Positions 17,438 to 26,542 of a DNA stretch of 36,444 nt are shown piece by piece. Below the pieces are notes generated by a model that did not search any database, had not been told where the DNA came from, and saw nothing but the letters and a program-made list of their open reading frames with translations. The DNA comes from Propionibacteriaceae bacterium. Lineage in GTDB: Bacteria > Actinomycetota > Actinomycetes > Propionibacteriales > Propionibacteriaceae. The position numbers and the translations under genes are program-made. Where the stretch lies: positions 1 through 36,444 of the forward strand of contig JAUNUF010000016.1 in NCBI GenBank assembly GCA_030538315.1, written 5' to 3'. The first letter of the stretch is position 1. Each line of letters opens with the position of its first letter.

Positions 17438-18768
17438 TGGTCTTCCTTCTTCGTCAAGAGATCCCGGGCTTCACCGGCGGCGATGACGGAGCCCGCCACC
17501 AGCACGCCAGCCTGTGCGCTGGCGGTATCTGCCAGCATCACGGCCAGGTCGATGGCTTCAGCCATGGTGGCCGCGCGATGCACCTTGCTGGTCTCCCACA
17601 CCGTCTCCGCGACAGCAGCGAGATCCTTGACGGCGCGGGCCCGCGTCGTCGAGGAGATGGTGGTGATGACCACCTGATCCATCTGCTCGGCGAAGATCTC
17701 CAGCACCTCTTCGGCGTTCTTGTCCTGCATCATCGCCACCACGCCGACGGTGGGCGCGAAGTCGAAACTTTCCGCAACCGCGTCGATCGTGGCGCGGGCG
17801 GCGTGGGGGTTGTGGGCGGTGTCGATCACGATGGGCGGCGAGGTGCGCGCCAGCTCCAGGCGAGCCGGGGCCTCGACGGCGCCGATGCCCTCCACGATCA
17901 CCTCCGGGTTCAGCGGCTTGCCACCCAGGAACGCCTCGACGGCGGCCACCGCCAGCGCAGCGTTGCGGGCCATGTGTTCGCCGTAGAGCGGCAGGAATAC
18001 GTCGCCCACAGGCCCGCCGGTGGTGTCGATCCGCAGCAGTTGACCACCCACGGCAAGGCTGCGCTCCAGCAACCCGAAATCTGGCCCCTCGGCCTTGACC
18101 GGAACTCCCGCCTCAACGGCGGCAGCCAGCAGCACCTTGGCCGCCTCTGGTTCCTGCCCAGCGAACACGGCGGCTCCGCCGGGCTTGATGATGCCGGATT
18201 TCTCGCCAGCGATCTCGGTGAGGGTGCTGCCCAGGATGTGCGTGTGGTCCACGCCAACGGGCGTGACGACGGCGACAGCTGCATCCGCCACCGACGTGGC
18301 ATCCCAGCGCCCGCCGAGACCCACCTCCATCACGGCGACATCCACGGGCGCATCAGCGAAGGCCGCGTAGGCCATGCCAGTGATGACCTCGAAGAACGTC
18401 ATGGCGACGCCATCGTGCGCCTGCTCGTCGACCATCGCGACGTAGGGCTCGATGTCTGCCCACACCTCGTCGAAGCGTTCGGCGCTGATGGGCTCGCCGT
18501 CGATGACGATGCGCTCCCGCACATCGGAGAGATGGGGGCTGGCAAAACGCCCGGTGCGGAGCCCGGCAGCACGCAGCAACGTCTCGATCATGATCGCGGT
18601 GCTGCCCTTGCCGTTGGTGCCGGCCACCTGGATGACGGGGTACGAACGTTGCGGGTCACCCAGCAGGTCCATCAGCGCGGAGATGCGGGTGAGGCTGGGC
18701 GCAACCCGGTGCTCCGGCCAGCGGCTGGTGAGCTCGGCCACGAGCGCGGCGTGTGAAGTGTCAGTCAT
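17434..18768 (-). CDS. folC: Dihydrofolate synthase / folylpolyglutamate synthase
   Basis: 444 residues, Mur ligase-like family. The ATP-binding loop VAGTNGKGS lies at residues 48-56, and RTGRFASPHLSDVRERI follows as the folate-binding/second motif. VMEVGLGGRWDATSV and VDHTHILGSTLTEIAGEKSGIIK are intact, as is IDTAHNPHAARAT in the C-terminal domain. It adds glutamate to dihydropteroate or to folates. First gene of the folC-DUF4233-ndk-CAAX protease operon. A possible -10 TACGCT (18779-18784) lies 10 nt before the ATG, which would leave almost no leader. Confidence 0.96.
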   Translation of the reverse strand: MTDTSHAALVAELTSRWPEHRVAPSLTRISALMDLLGDPQRSYPVIQVAGTNGKGSTAIMIETLLRAAGLRTGRFASPHLSDVRERIVIDGEPISAERFDEVWADIEPYVAMVDEQAHDGVAMTFFEVITGMAYAAFADAPVDVAVMEVGLGGRWDATSVADAAVAVVTPVGVDHTHILGSTLTEIAGEKSGIIKPGGAAVFAGQEPEAAKVLLAAAVEAGVPVKAEGPDFGLLERSLAVGGQLLRIDTTGGPVGDVFLPLYGEHMARNAALAVAAVEAFLGGKPLNPEVIVEGIGAVEAPARLELARTSPPIVIDTAHNPHAARATIDAVAESFDFAPTVGVVAMMQDKNAEEVLEIFAEQMDQVVITTISSTTRARAVKDLAAVAETVWETSKVHRAATMAEAIDLAVMLADTASAQAGVLVAGSVIAAGEARDLLTKKEDQ

Positions 18769-18925
18769 GGTGGGGCCAAGCGTACCGGCGCACGTTCTTG
18801 ACCGGGGTCAAGGCACCCGCTGGTTCCCGATTCAACCAGTTTGTGGTTCGCGGTTATCATGGCTGCGGCGCGCTTGCACCGAAAGGTGAAGGCGCCCATG
18901 AAACGAACGTCAAGGAGCACCCCAG
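18769..18925. promoter_or_regulatory. Divergent promoter region between folC and the DsbA-like pair
   Basis: 157 bp. It contains the palindrome CTTGACCGGGGTCAAG (18797-18812; 7-bp arms, 2-bp centre) and AACCA/TGGTT (18834-18838, 18844-18848). A plausible plus-strand promoter is TTCAAC (18831-18836), 18-bp spacer, TATCAT (18855-18860), giving a leader of about 60 nt to the ATG at 18926, which has AAGGAG upstream. The inverted repeats could be operators; no regulator is identified. Confidence 0.45.
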
Positions 18926-19729
18926 ATGGCCAACAACTCGAATCTCAGCAAGCGCGCGGCCCTACGCCAAGCGCAGGAGATGGAAGAACGCACGAAGCGC
19001 AACAAGCGCCTCATGGGGTTTGGCTTCGGCTTGGCCGGGCTGATCGCCGTCGTGGTGCTGGGCATCGTGATCTTCCAGGCCATCGGCAACCGCACCACCA
19101 TCGCTGAGGAGCAGCTCACGCCCCCGAACTCCACGGACGGCTACGGGATCCTGCTGGCGGGCAAGGCCCCCACCGCGGACAAGCCGCACCTCATCATCTG
19201 GGAAGACTTCCAGTGCCCGTCCTGCGCGAGCGCTGAGGCCACCTTCGGCGCCAGCATCGCTGAGCTGGTGGACAACGGCGACATCACCGCCGAGGTCCGC
19301 ACGGCCACCTTCATGGACCGCGGCCGCGAGGATGGCCCGTCCTGGCGCACCGCCGTGGCAGCCGCAGCAGCTGCAGAGGTGGGTCACTATGATGAGTTCC
19401 ACCTGCTGGCCTACCAGAACCAGAACACCGGCTTCACCGATCAGGTGCTCCGCAAGGACCTGCCCGAGGCAGCCGGAATCACCGGGGACGACCTGACCCG
19501 CTTCGCGCAGCTCTACAACTCCCGCGCCTTCAACGACTTCGTGAAGAACTCCTCCGCCAAGTTCGCTGAGGATGGCATCGAGGCCACGCCGGCCTACATC
19601 GTCTCCGGCAAGCGCCTGGATCTCGGTTCCGTGAACCCGGCGCCTGAGGGCTTCCTGGCCGCAGTCACTGAGGCCTGGGAGGCCGGCGGCAAGAAGATTG
19701 AGGAGTTCCCGGAGCCGTACCAGCGCTGA
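18926..19729 (+). CDS. Membrane-anchored DsbA-family thioredoxin-fold protein (first of tandem pair)
   Basis: 267 residues. A charged cytoplasmic N-terminus (residues 1-30, rich in Lys/Arg/Glu) is followed by one membrane helix at about 32-51 and an extracellular thioredoxin-like domain of the DsbA/DSBA_Thioredoxin_4 type. The redox motif is CPSC (Cys97, Cys100) in IIWEDFQCPSC. A cis-Pro candidate is in EATPAYIVSGKR near the C-terminus. In actinobacteria such proteins catalyse disulfide formation or isomerisation in exported proteins. The stop overlaps the next start by 1 nt (TGATG). The second gene shares the same layout (LTPPNSTDGYGILLAGK against LTTPPNGTEGFGILVNG), so this is a tandem duplication. 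Confidence 0.88.
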   Translation: MANNSNLSKRAALRQAQEMEERTKRNKRLMGFGFGLAGLIAVVVLGIVIFQAIGNRTTIAEEQLTPPNSTDGYGILLAGKAPTADKPHLIIWEDFQCPSCASAEATFGASIAELVDNGDITAEVRTATFMDRGREDGPSWRTAVAAAAAAEVGHYDEFHLLAYQNQNTGFTDQVLRKDLPEAAGITGDDLTRFAQLYNSRAFNDFVKNSSAKFAEDGIEATPAYIVSGKRLDLGSVNPAPEGFLAAVTEAWEAGGKKIEEFPEPYQR

Positions 19730-20598
19730 TGACTGATCAGCAGCAGCCCGGCCCGTCGTTCCAACCGCCGAGCCCCCAGCCGCCCAGCCAGCCGTGGCAA
19801 GGGCCGGCAGGGCTGCCTCCCTACGGGCAACCCGAACGCAGCGGCCCGCAGCCGTTCATCATCGTGGTGAGCGCGCTGCTGGCCGTTGCGCTGTTCCTGG
19901 GCGCGGCGGTCATGATCGCGCGCACCTACTTCCCCGGCTCTTCCCCTGAAGTGCCCATCAGCGAGCTCACCACTCCACCCAACGGGACGGAGGGCTTCGG
20001 GATCCTCGTCAACGGTGAGGAGCCGTCGTCGTCGCTCCCCCACTTGATCATCTGGGAGGATCCGCGGTGCCCCGCCTGCGCCTTCTACGAGACGCTGTAC
20101 GGCCCCATCGTCCTGGATCTGGTGAAGGAGGGGCGCATCACCGCGGAGATCCGCTTCGCGTACTTCCTGGACAGACAGCAGCCCGACGGCGCCTCCTTCC
20201 GCGGGGCCGTTGCCATGGCTGCCGCAGATGACGTGGGCTTCTTCGACCAGTACCACGCCGTCCTCTTCCAGCGTCAGGCCGAGGGAGAGTTCACCGACGG
20301 GGCGCTCACCCAATTCGCCGTCGAGGCAGGCATGGAGGGCGAGGCGCTGGCCCGCTTCCAGGAGCTGTACCAGGCGCGTGCCTACAGCCAGTTCGTGGAG
20401 AACTCCTACGCGAAGTTCACCGCCGAGGAGATCCTGGCCACACCCACCTACCTGGTCAGCGGCAAGCGGCTGCGCTTCTTCGATGAGGCCGCCAACCGGG
20501 AACTCATCAGCCCGACGACGGACAGCTTCCTCGCTGCGGCGGAAGCCGCGTGGGATGCGGGTGGCCGCCAGATCGAGGCACCGCCCGAGCCACGCTGA
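19729..20598 (+). CDS. Membrane-anchored DsbA-family thioredoxin-fold protein (second of tandem pair)
   Basis: 289 residues. The N-terminal 42 residues are Pro/Gln-rich, unlike the charged tail of its neighbour; one membrane helix at about 43-65 follows, then the extracellular thioredoxin-fold domain with CPAC (Cys114, Cys117) in IIWEDPRCPAC. Conserved downstream blocks include FYETLYGPIV, FFDQYHAVLF and ATPTYLVSGKRL (cis-Pro region). Predicted thiol-disulfide oxidoreductase for exported proteins. Different dipeptides between the cysteines (PS against PA) suggest different redox potentials for the two copies; that is inference. Translation is coupled to the first copy by the TGATG overlap. 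Confidence 0.88.
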   Translation: MTDQQQPGPSFQPPSPQPPSQPWQGPAGLPPYGQPERSGPQPFIIVVSALLAVALFLGAAVMIARTYFPGSSPEVPISELTTPPNGTEGFGILVNGEEPSSSLPHLIIWEDPRCPACAFYETLYGPIVLDLVKEGRITAEIRFAYFLDRQQPDGASFRGAVAMAAADDVGFFDQYHAVLFQRQAEGEFTDGALTQFAVEAGMEGEALARFQELYQARAYSQFVENSYAKFTAEEILATPTYLVSGKRLRFFDEAANRELISPTTDSFLAAAEAAWDAGGRQIEAPPEPR

Positions 20599-20642
20599 TC
20601 CCAGAGCGCGCTGGCGTTTTCGTCTCACCGCGGCAACGTCAC

Positions 20643-20648
20643 TAAGAT
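20643..20648 (+). promoter_or_regulatory. -10 element of a probable leaderless valS mRNA
   Basis: TAAGAT followed by exactly 7 nt (CGGCCCC) and the valS ATG. There is no Shine-Dalgarno in that spacer. A TANNNT hexamer at this distance marks transcripts that begin at the start codon. Confidence 0.6.
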
Positions 20649-20655
20649 CGGCCCC

Positions 20656-23214
20656 ATGACTGAGACCAACGCGCCCAAGCGCGCCCTGCCCGACAAGCCC
20701 GTCCTCGAAGGCCTGGAGGCCAAGTGGGGCGAGGTATGGGAGAACGAGGGCGTGTACGCCTTCCGTCGCCCAGAGTCGCGCGAGCAGGTCTTCAGCATCG
20801 ACACTCCCCCACCCACCGTCTCTGGGTCGCTGCACGTGGGCCACGTGTTCAGCTACACGCACACGGATACGGTGGCGCGCTACCAGCGCATGAAGGGCAA
20901 GGAAGTCTTCTACCCCATGGGCTGGGACGACAACGGCCTGCCCACCGAGCGCCGGGTGCAGAACTACTACGGCGTGCGCTGCGAACCGTCGCTGCCGTAC
21001 GACCCGGATTTCCAGCCTCCGGCCAAGCCGGATCCGAAGCGCCAGATCTCCATCAGCCGCCGCAACTTCATCGAGCTGTGCGAGGAACTGACCCAGCTCG
21101 ACGAGAAGGCGTTCGAGGACCTGTGGCGCCAGCTCGGCCTCTCGGTGGACTGGAACACCTTGTATGCCACCATCTCGCCCGAGGCTCAGCGTGTCGCCCA
21201 GTTGGCGTTCCTCCGCAACCGTGCACGCGGCGAGGCGTATCTCGACCACGCCCCCACGCTGTGGGACGTGACGTTCCAGACGGCGGTCGCGCAGGCCGAA
21301 CTGGAGGCCCGCGAGTACCCGGGTCACTACCACCGGGTGGCCTTCCACAAGCCTGATGGCGAGCCCGTCTACATCGAGACGACGCGCCCTGAGCTCATCG
21401 TGTCCGTGTGCGCCCTGATCGCCCACCCAGATGACGAGCGCTACCAGAGCCTGTTCGGCACCACCGTGACCTCCCCCATCTTCGGCGTGGAGATCCCGGT
21501 GCTGGCGCACGCCGCGGCGGAGCCTGACAAGGGCGCCGGCATCGCCATGTGCTGCACCTTCGGCGACCTCACCGACGTGCTGTGGTGGCGCGAGCTGGAC
21601 CTGCCCACCCGCACCGTGATTGGGCGCGATGGCCGCTTCCAGACCGAGACCCCCGAATGGCTGCCCAACGCCGAGCCGTACGCGGACCTCGCCGGCAAGA
21701 CGGCGTTCTCTGCCCGCGAGGCCACCGTCGCGAAGCTGCGCGAGACCGGTGACATGGTGGGCGAGCCGGAGCCCACGCAGCGCATGGCCAACTTCTTCGA
21801 GAAGGGCGACAAGCCCCTCGAGATCGTCGCCACCCGCCAGTGGTACATCACCAACGGCGGCCGCGACGAGGAACTCAAGGCCACACTGCTCCAGCGCGGC
21901 CACGAGCTCCAGTGGACGCCCGAACACATGCGCCACCGCTACGACAACTGGGTCTCCGGCCTCAACGGTGACTGGCTGATCTCCCGCCAGCGCTTCTTCG
22001 GCGTGCCATTCCCCGCCTGGTACGAGTTGGATGCCGACGGCGAACCCAACTACGACGCCCCACTGCTGGCAGACGAGGCCTCGCTCCCCGTCGATCCCAT
22101 GACGGACGTCCCGGCCGGCTACTCCGAGGAGCAGCGCAACCAGCCCGGCGGCTTCATGGCAGACCCAGACGTGATGGACACGTGGGCCACGTCGTCGCTC
22201 ACCCCGCACCTGGCCACTGGCTGGGAACGGGATGAGGAGCTGTTCAACCTGACGTTCCCCATGGACGTGGCGCCCCAGGCCCACGACATCATCCGCACGT
22301 GGCTGTTCAGCCGCGTGGTGCGCAGCCACTTCGAGAACGGCACCCTGCCGTGGAAGCGCGCCACCATCTCCGGCTTCGTGGTTGATCCTGACCGCAAGAA
22401 GATGTCCAAGTCCAAGGGCAACGTGGTGGTGCCCACGGACATCCTGGATCGGTACGGGTCCGACGCCGTGCGCTGGCGCGCCGCGCAGGCCCGGCCCGGT
22501 CTGGATTCGCCGTTCGACGAGACCCAGATGAAGGTGGGCCGTCGCCTGGCAATGAAGGTGCTCAACGCGGGCAAGTTCGTGCTGTCCATGGCGGAGGCAC
22601 CCGCCACGCTCGAGGCCGTGACCAACCCCGTGGACAAGGCCATGCTGCAGGGCCTGGCCACCGTCGTTGAGACGGCGACGACGGAGTTCGAGGACTTCGA
22701 CTACACCGGCGCTCTCGAGGCAACGGAGACGTTCTTCTGGGCGTTCTGCGACGACTACCTCGAGCTGGTGAAGGAGCGCGCCTACAGCGGCTCTGACGCG
22801 GAGAAGGCCTCGGCCCAGGCCGCGCTGGCCATCGCGTTGAGCGTGCAGTTGCGTCTCTTCGCGCCGTTCCTGCCCTTCGTGACCGAAGAGGTCTGGCGCT
22901 GGACCAACGACTCCTCCATCCACCGCGCACCCTGGCCCACGGCCGAGGAGCTCACCACCGACGGTGACGCCACCCTGCTCGCAGACGTAGCGGAGGCGCT
23001 CATCGCCGTTCGCGGCGCGAAGTCCAACGCCAAGGTGTCCATGCGCGCAGAGGTCGCCAAGGCCGTGTTCCACGGCCCGGCCGCCGCGCTCGATCGTTTG
23101 AAGACCATCGAACCGGATCTGCGCGCCGTCGGACGCCTCGTGGGCGACGTCGAGTGGGCTGAGGGCGGCGACCACATCGTCGCCGACATCACCCTCGCGG
23201 AGGTCGGGAACTAG
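20656..23214 (+). CDS. valS: Valine--tRNA ligase, archaeal-like (type 2) form
   Basis: 852 residues. Class I catalytic motifs: HVGH at 60-63 ([13 protein letters not shown]) and KMSKS at 582-586 ([10 protein letters not shown]). The CP1 editing insertion is present (for example [21 protein letters not shown] and [14 protein letters not shown]), then [15 protein letters not shown] in the core and an anticodon-binding domain around [12 protein letters not shown]. The sequence style and the absence of the C-terminal coiled-coil arm of standard bacterial ValRS place it in the type 2 group found in archaea, Rickettsia and some actinobacteria. ATG 20656 is supported by the leaderless -10. It is on the plus strand although its usual neighbour folC is on the minus strand. 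The stop shares CTAG with the convergent tricorn gene. Confidence 0.96.
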   Translation: MTETNAPKRALPDKPVLEGLEAKWGEVWENEGVYAFRRPESREQVFSIDTPPPTVSGSLHVGHVFSYTHTDTVARYQRMKGKEVFYPMGWDDNGLPTERRVQNYYGVRCEPSLPYDPDFQPPAKPDPKRQISISRRNFIELCEELTQLDEKAFEDLWRQLGLSVDWNTLYATISPEAQRVAQLAFLRNRARGEAYLDHAPTLWDVTFQTAVAQAELEAREYPGHYHRVAFHKPDGEPVYIETTRPELIVSVCALIAHPDDERYQSLFGTTVTSPIFGVEIPVLAHAAAEPDKGAGIAMCCTFGDLTDVLWWRELDLPTRTVIGRDGRFQTETPEWLPNAEPYADLAGKTAFSAREATVAKLRETGDMVGEPEPTQRMANFFEKGDKPLEIVATRQWYITNGGRDEELKATLLQRGHELQWTPEHMRHRYDNWVSGLNGDWLISRQRFFGVPFPAWYELDADGEPNYDAPLLADEASLPVDPMTDVPAGYSEEQRNQPGGFMADPDVMDTWATSSLTPHLATGWERDEELFNLTFPMDVAPQAHDIIRTWLFSRVVRSHFENGTLPWKRATISGFVVDPDRKKMSKSKGNVVVPTDILDRYGSDAVRWRAAQARPGLDSPFDETQMKVGRRLAMKVLNAGKFVLSMAEAPATLEAVTNPVDKAMLQGLATVVETATTEFEDFDYTGALEATETFFWAFCDDYLELVKERAYSGSDAEKASAQAALAIALSVQLRLFAPFLPFVTEEVWRWTNDSSIHRAPWPTAEELTTDGDATLLADVAEALIAVRGAKSNAKVSMRAEVAKAVFHGPAAALDRLKTIEPDLRAVGRLVGDVEWAEGGDHIVADITLAEVGN

Positions 23215-26200
23215 AACCTGGGCGGGTTGAAGCTCGGCGCCACGGCGGCGGGCTTCTCCCCCAACAGCTTCAGGGCTTCATCGACGGCCACGTCCAGCTG
23301 GACGTCGGCCGTCGATTCCCATTCGGCCGGGCCCATCTCCACCACGATGTCTGGATCCACGCCGTGGTTCTCCAACCCGAAGCCGTGCTGGTCGAACGCG
23401 ATCCAGTAGCGCGGCTGCGTGACCTCGGTGCCGTCCACCAGCGTGAACCGGCCGTCGATGCCGATCACGCCACCCCAGCTGCGCTCGCCCACCACCGGGC
23501 CGAGGCCCATGTTCTGGGCGGCGGCAGTGACGATGTCTCCGTCCGAACCCGCGAAGGGGTTGGTGACGAACACGACGGGGCCGCGCGCGGCCTGCGTCGG
23601 GTAGGTGCCAGAGCCCTCGTAGTGGCGGCCGCCCACCCAGCCGATGGCGCGGCGGGCCAGGCGCTCGATCACCAGCTCCGACGTGTGGCCGCCGCCGTTG
23701 TAGCGCACGTCCACCACGACGCCCTCGCAGCGCATGGCGGTCTCGATCAGGCGGTGGAACTCCGCCCAACCGCGCGCCACCATGTCTGGCACGTGGACGT
23801 AGCCGACGCGCCCGCCTGAGCGTTCGCGCACGTACTCTGCCCGGCTGGCCACCCACTGGTGGTACCGCAACGGGGATTCGTTGCTGGTGGGCACGACGGC
23901 GACCCGGCGCTTCTGCCTGCCCCTGGCCAGCGTCAGCTCAACCACCTTGTCCGCAGCGCCCTGCAGCAGCGCGCCGATGTGCGGGGCGTCCGCGGTGGGA
24001 CGGCCGTCGACGGCGACAATCACGTCGCCGGGCTCCGCCGCCACGCCGGCTGCCCGCAGCGGTGAGCGCGCCGTCGGATCAGAGGTCTCACCGGGCAGGA
24101 TCTCGCTGATGACCACCTCGCCCTTGGAGTTGCGGGTGAAGGTGGCGCCGAGGTAACCCACCGAGGGGCCATCGTCGTCTGGCCCGAACACATAGGCATG
24201 CGAGGTGTTGAGCTCGCCCACCGTCTCCCACAGCACGTCGACGAGGTCGTCGTGGGTGGCGATGACATCGAGCAGCGGCCGGTACCGGCCCACGGCGGCC
24301 ACCCAATCCGTGCCGTCCATGTCCTCGCGCCAGAAGTGATCCCGCATGAGGCGGGCGTTCTCCTCGAACATCTGGCGCCACTCGGCACGCAGGTCGATCT
24401 CGCGGCGCAGCCGGCTCAGGTCGACGGCGATCTTGGCGTCGTCGTCATCGCCGGGCGCCTGCTCCGCGGCCTGCACCCAGATCTCGTCGGCATTGCGCAC
24501 CACGAGGCGCTCGCCGTCGCCGCTGACACCCGCGCCGTCGCACGCATCGACCACCGTGGTGGCCCGCCGTGTCTTCAGCGAGAAGTGCTCGACGGTGTCC
24601 TTGACCTCGCCGTCGACCCCGGCGCGCAGCGCCCCCAACTCGCCCAGGGAACGCATCGACTGCCACACGAAGCCATGCTCGGTGGGTTGCAGGCTCGCAT
24701 AGCGGCCGGACGGAACCGGGAAGGGAACCATCCGGTCCTCGACCCCCTCGACGTCGAAGACGACGGACACCGTGTCGTGGTCATCCTTGTCTGACTTCTC
24801 CGGCTTCTCGGGCGTCTCGTCGTTGCCGGCCATGGCGTCATCATCGTGGTCGTCCGGCTCCGAGATCGCCCAGCCATCCGCAGACGGGCCGAACGGGGCC
24901 GGCTCGGTGGCGCTCAGCGGCACGAGCCACGGGCGCACGGTGTTGGTGAAGGACAGATCGAAGGTGATCTCGTCGTAGCTGGGGTCAATGGTGCGGCTGG
25001 AGAGGAACGCCAGGTACTTGCCATCTGGCGTGAAGGCTGGCGAGAAGTCGTTGAACTGGCCGCGCGTCAAGGTGAAGGCCTGCTTCTCCTGCGCGTCGTA
25101 GCCCACGAGCTGCCCCAAGGACCCCTCGTTGGCGATCGCGTTGCGCCACACCACGTAGCGCCCGTCAGGCGACCACGCGAAACCCGACGGCTCGCCCACC
25201 GTGGAGCGGCCGATCTCCTTGATGGAGCCCCGGGCCACGTCCACCAGATGGATGGCGCCATCGTGGCTGCCCACCGCGATGCGCGTGCCCTGCCGGTTGG
25301 GTTCCAGCGTCAGCACCCGGCCCAGCCGGCCGGAGCCGATCCGGCGCGGCCTGTCCCCGCCCTCGAGTTGGCGAATCTCCAGAGCGTCCTCACCGTCGGC
25401 ATCCGTCACCCAGACGGCACGCGCGCCCTTGTCATCGAGGAACCGCGGCTCGCGCACGCGCACACCGTGCGTGTCCGCCAAGGCCCTGGCCGGGCCGCCG
25501 CGGTGTGTGAGGTAGTACGCGGCGCCGCGCCACTCAAGCAGGGAGCCATCGCCGCCCTGATCCGGCACGATCGCCTCCAACCGGTCGGTCGGTGCAACGG
25601 GCATGGGGGCCGGAGCGCCGATGGCGGTGGTGAGCTCGATGAGGCGAGGTTCGGCCTTCAAACTGGCCAGATGGAACAGCTGACCCCGCGAGTGGTACAC
25701 CACGGATTGCCCGTCGCTGGTGGCATCCCGCACGTAGCCGTCCTCGACGGTGTGCGCGGTGTGGCTGCGAAGGTCGCGGCCCTGCGCGTTGACGGACCAG
25801 ACCTGGGCCTGCACGTCAGGCGCATCGCCAAGATCCGAGGTGAAGACGAGCCTGCTGCCCACCCAGGTGGGATTGTGCAGGCCAGCGGTGACCTCTGGGA
25901 GCACCCGGGTCCACTCGCTGGCCCCATCCGGGGAGATGTAGAGGCGCGCCGCCATGCCGCCGCGGTAGCGCTTCCAGCCAGACGGGTCGCGGTGGTTGAT
26001 GGTGGCGACTGCCACCTTGCCCGAGCCGTGGACAGCGGCTGAGGTGGCCCCGCCCCAGGGCAGCCGCTTGAGCTCGCCGTCGAGCGACAGCGAATACATG
26101 TAGGTGTCGATGCGGTGGATGCCCTCGTGATCCGAGCAGAGCAGGATGTGTTCCTTGTCCAGCCAACCGGAGATCAGCAGACGGCGGGTGCCCAGCCACG

Positions 26201-26441
26201 TGAGGCGACGGGTGCCGCCGTCGAGATCCACGACGTAGGCGTCCCACCTGCCGTTGGTGGTGGCCGTGAAGGCGACCTTCGTGCCGTCTGGCGAGAAACG
26301 CGGCATCCGCGGAATGGACTCGCTCACGGTGATGCGCGCCGCGCGGCCGCCCTCCAGGGGGCCGAGCCACAGGTCGTCGTCTGCAACGAAGACCACCTGA
26401 TCGCGGTGGATGTGGGGGAAACGTCGGTAGCCTCGGGTCAC
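23211..26441 (-). CDS. Tricorn protease homologue
   Basis: 1076 residues. Order: N-terminal six-bladed beta-propeller (starts [25 protein letters not shown]), a second seven-bladed propeller, an acidic Asp/Glu/Lys-rich linker (around 24770-24870), then C1, PDZ and C2 domains. The catalytic tetrad aligns with the archaeal enzyme (Ser745, His746, Ser965, Glu1023): here Ser747-His748 (NTSHAYV), nucleophile Ser966 (FAGSDGD) and Glu1024 (ENHGVDPD). Tricorn cleaves peptides released by larger proteases; in actinobacteria it may act after proteasome or Clp. It has no signal peptide. GTG 26441 is preferred over GTG 26450 because TAAGGT lies 7 nt upstream (leaderless pattern), although AAGGTGG could also serve as a Shine-Dalgarno. 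Confidence 0.95.
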   Translation of the reverse strand: MTRGYRRFPHIHRDQVVFVADDDLWLGPLEGGRAARITVSESIPRMPRFSPDGTKVAFTATTNGRWDAYVVDLDGGTRRLTWLGTRRLLISGWLDKEHILLCSDHEGIHRIDTYMYSLSLDGELKRLPWGGATSAAVHGSGKVAVATINHRDPSGWKRYRGGMAARLYISPDGASEWTRVLPEVTAGLHNPTWVGSRLVFTSDLGDAPDVQAQVWSVNAQGRDLRSHTAHTVEDGYVRDATSDGQSVVYHSRGQLFHLASLKAEPRLIELTTAIGAPAPMPVAPTDRLEAIVPDQGGDGSLLEWRGAAYYLTHRGGPARALADTHGVRVREPRFLDDKGARAVWVTDADGEDALEIRQLEGGDRPRRIGSGRLGRVLTLEPNRQGTRIAVGSHDGAIHLVDVARGSIKEIGRSTVGEPSGFAWSPDGRYVVWRNAIANEGSLGQLVGYDAQEKQAFTLTRGQFNDFSPAFTPDGKYLAFLSSRTIDPSYDEITFDLSFTNTVRPWLVPLSATEPAPFGPSADGWAISEPDDHDDDAMAGNDETPEKPEKSDKDDHDTVSVVFDVEGVEDRMVPFPVPSGRYASLQPTEHGFVWQSMRSLGELGALRAGVDGEVKDTVEHFSLKTRRATTVVDACDGAGVSGDGERLVVRNADEIWVQAAEQAPGDDDDAKIAVDLSRLRREIDLRAEWRQMFEENARLMRDHFWREDMDGTDWVAAVGRYRPLLDVIATHDDLVDVLWETVGELNTSHAYVFGPDDDGPSVGYLGATFTRNSKGEVVISEILPGETSDPTARSPLRAAGVAAEPGDVIVAVDGRPTADAPHIGALLQGAADKVVELTLARGRQKRRVAVVPTSNESPLRYHQWVASRAEYVRERSGGRVGYVHVPDMVARGWAEFHRLIETAMRCEGVVVDVRYNGGGHTSELVIERLARRAIGWVGGRHYEGSGTYPTQAARGPVVFVTNPFAGSDGDIVTAAAQNMGLGPVVGERSWGGVIGIDGRFTLVDGTEVTQPRYWIAFDQHGFGLENHGVDPDIVVEMGPAEWESTADVQLDVAVDEALKLLGEKPAAVAPSFNPPRF

Positions 26442-26448
26442 CCAGCCC

Positions 26449-26454
26449 ACCTTA
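26449..26454 (-). promoter_or_regulatory. -10 element of a probable leaderless tricorn mRNA
   Basis: Minus-strand TAAGGT, 7-nt spacer GGGCTGG, then GTG at 26441. It overlaps the alternative start at 26450, which it argues against. The same bases could be read as a Shine-Dalgarno, so the interpretation is not unique. Confidence 0.45.
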
Positions 26455-26542
26455 CGCGCCCCAGGGGTTGGCTTTCACTTTCGTAACAGCGCAATAGAAG
26501 CAACGGCACACACGTTCCTGTTCTGGCTGGTAGGCAAGGCCC

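Noticed and set aside
18926..20598. The two DsbA-like genes as serine/threonine kinase or proteasome partners.
   Set aside because: CXXC, membrane helix and cis-Pro region fit thioredoxin-fold proteins; no kinase or proteasome motif is visible.
19594..23175. A 1193-codon open frame on the minus strand antisense to both DsbA-like genes and valS.
   Set aside because: It is opposite clearly real genes; its translation is low-complexity (His/Arg/Gly/Val/Leu-rich) with no recognisable domain. Long antisense frames arise from third-position GC bias.
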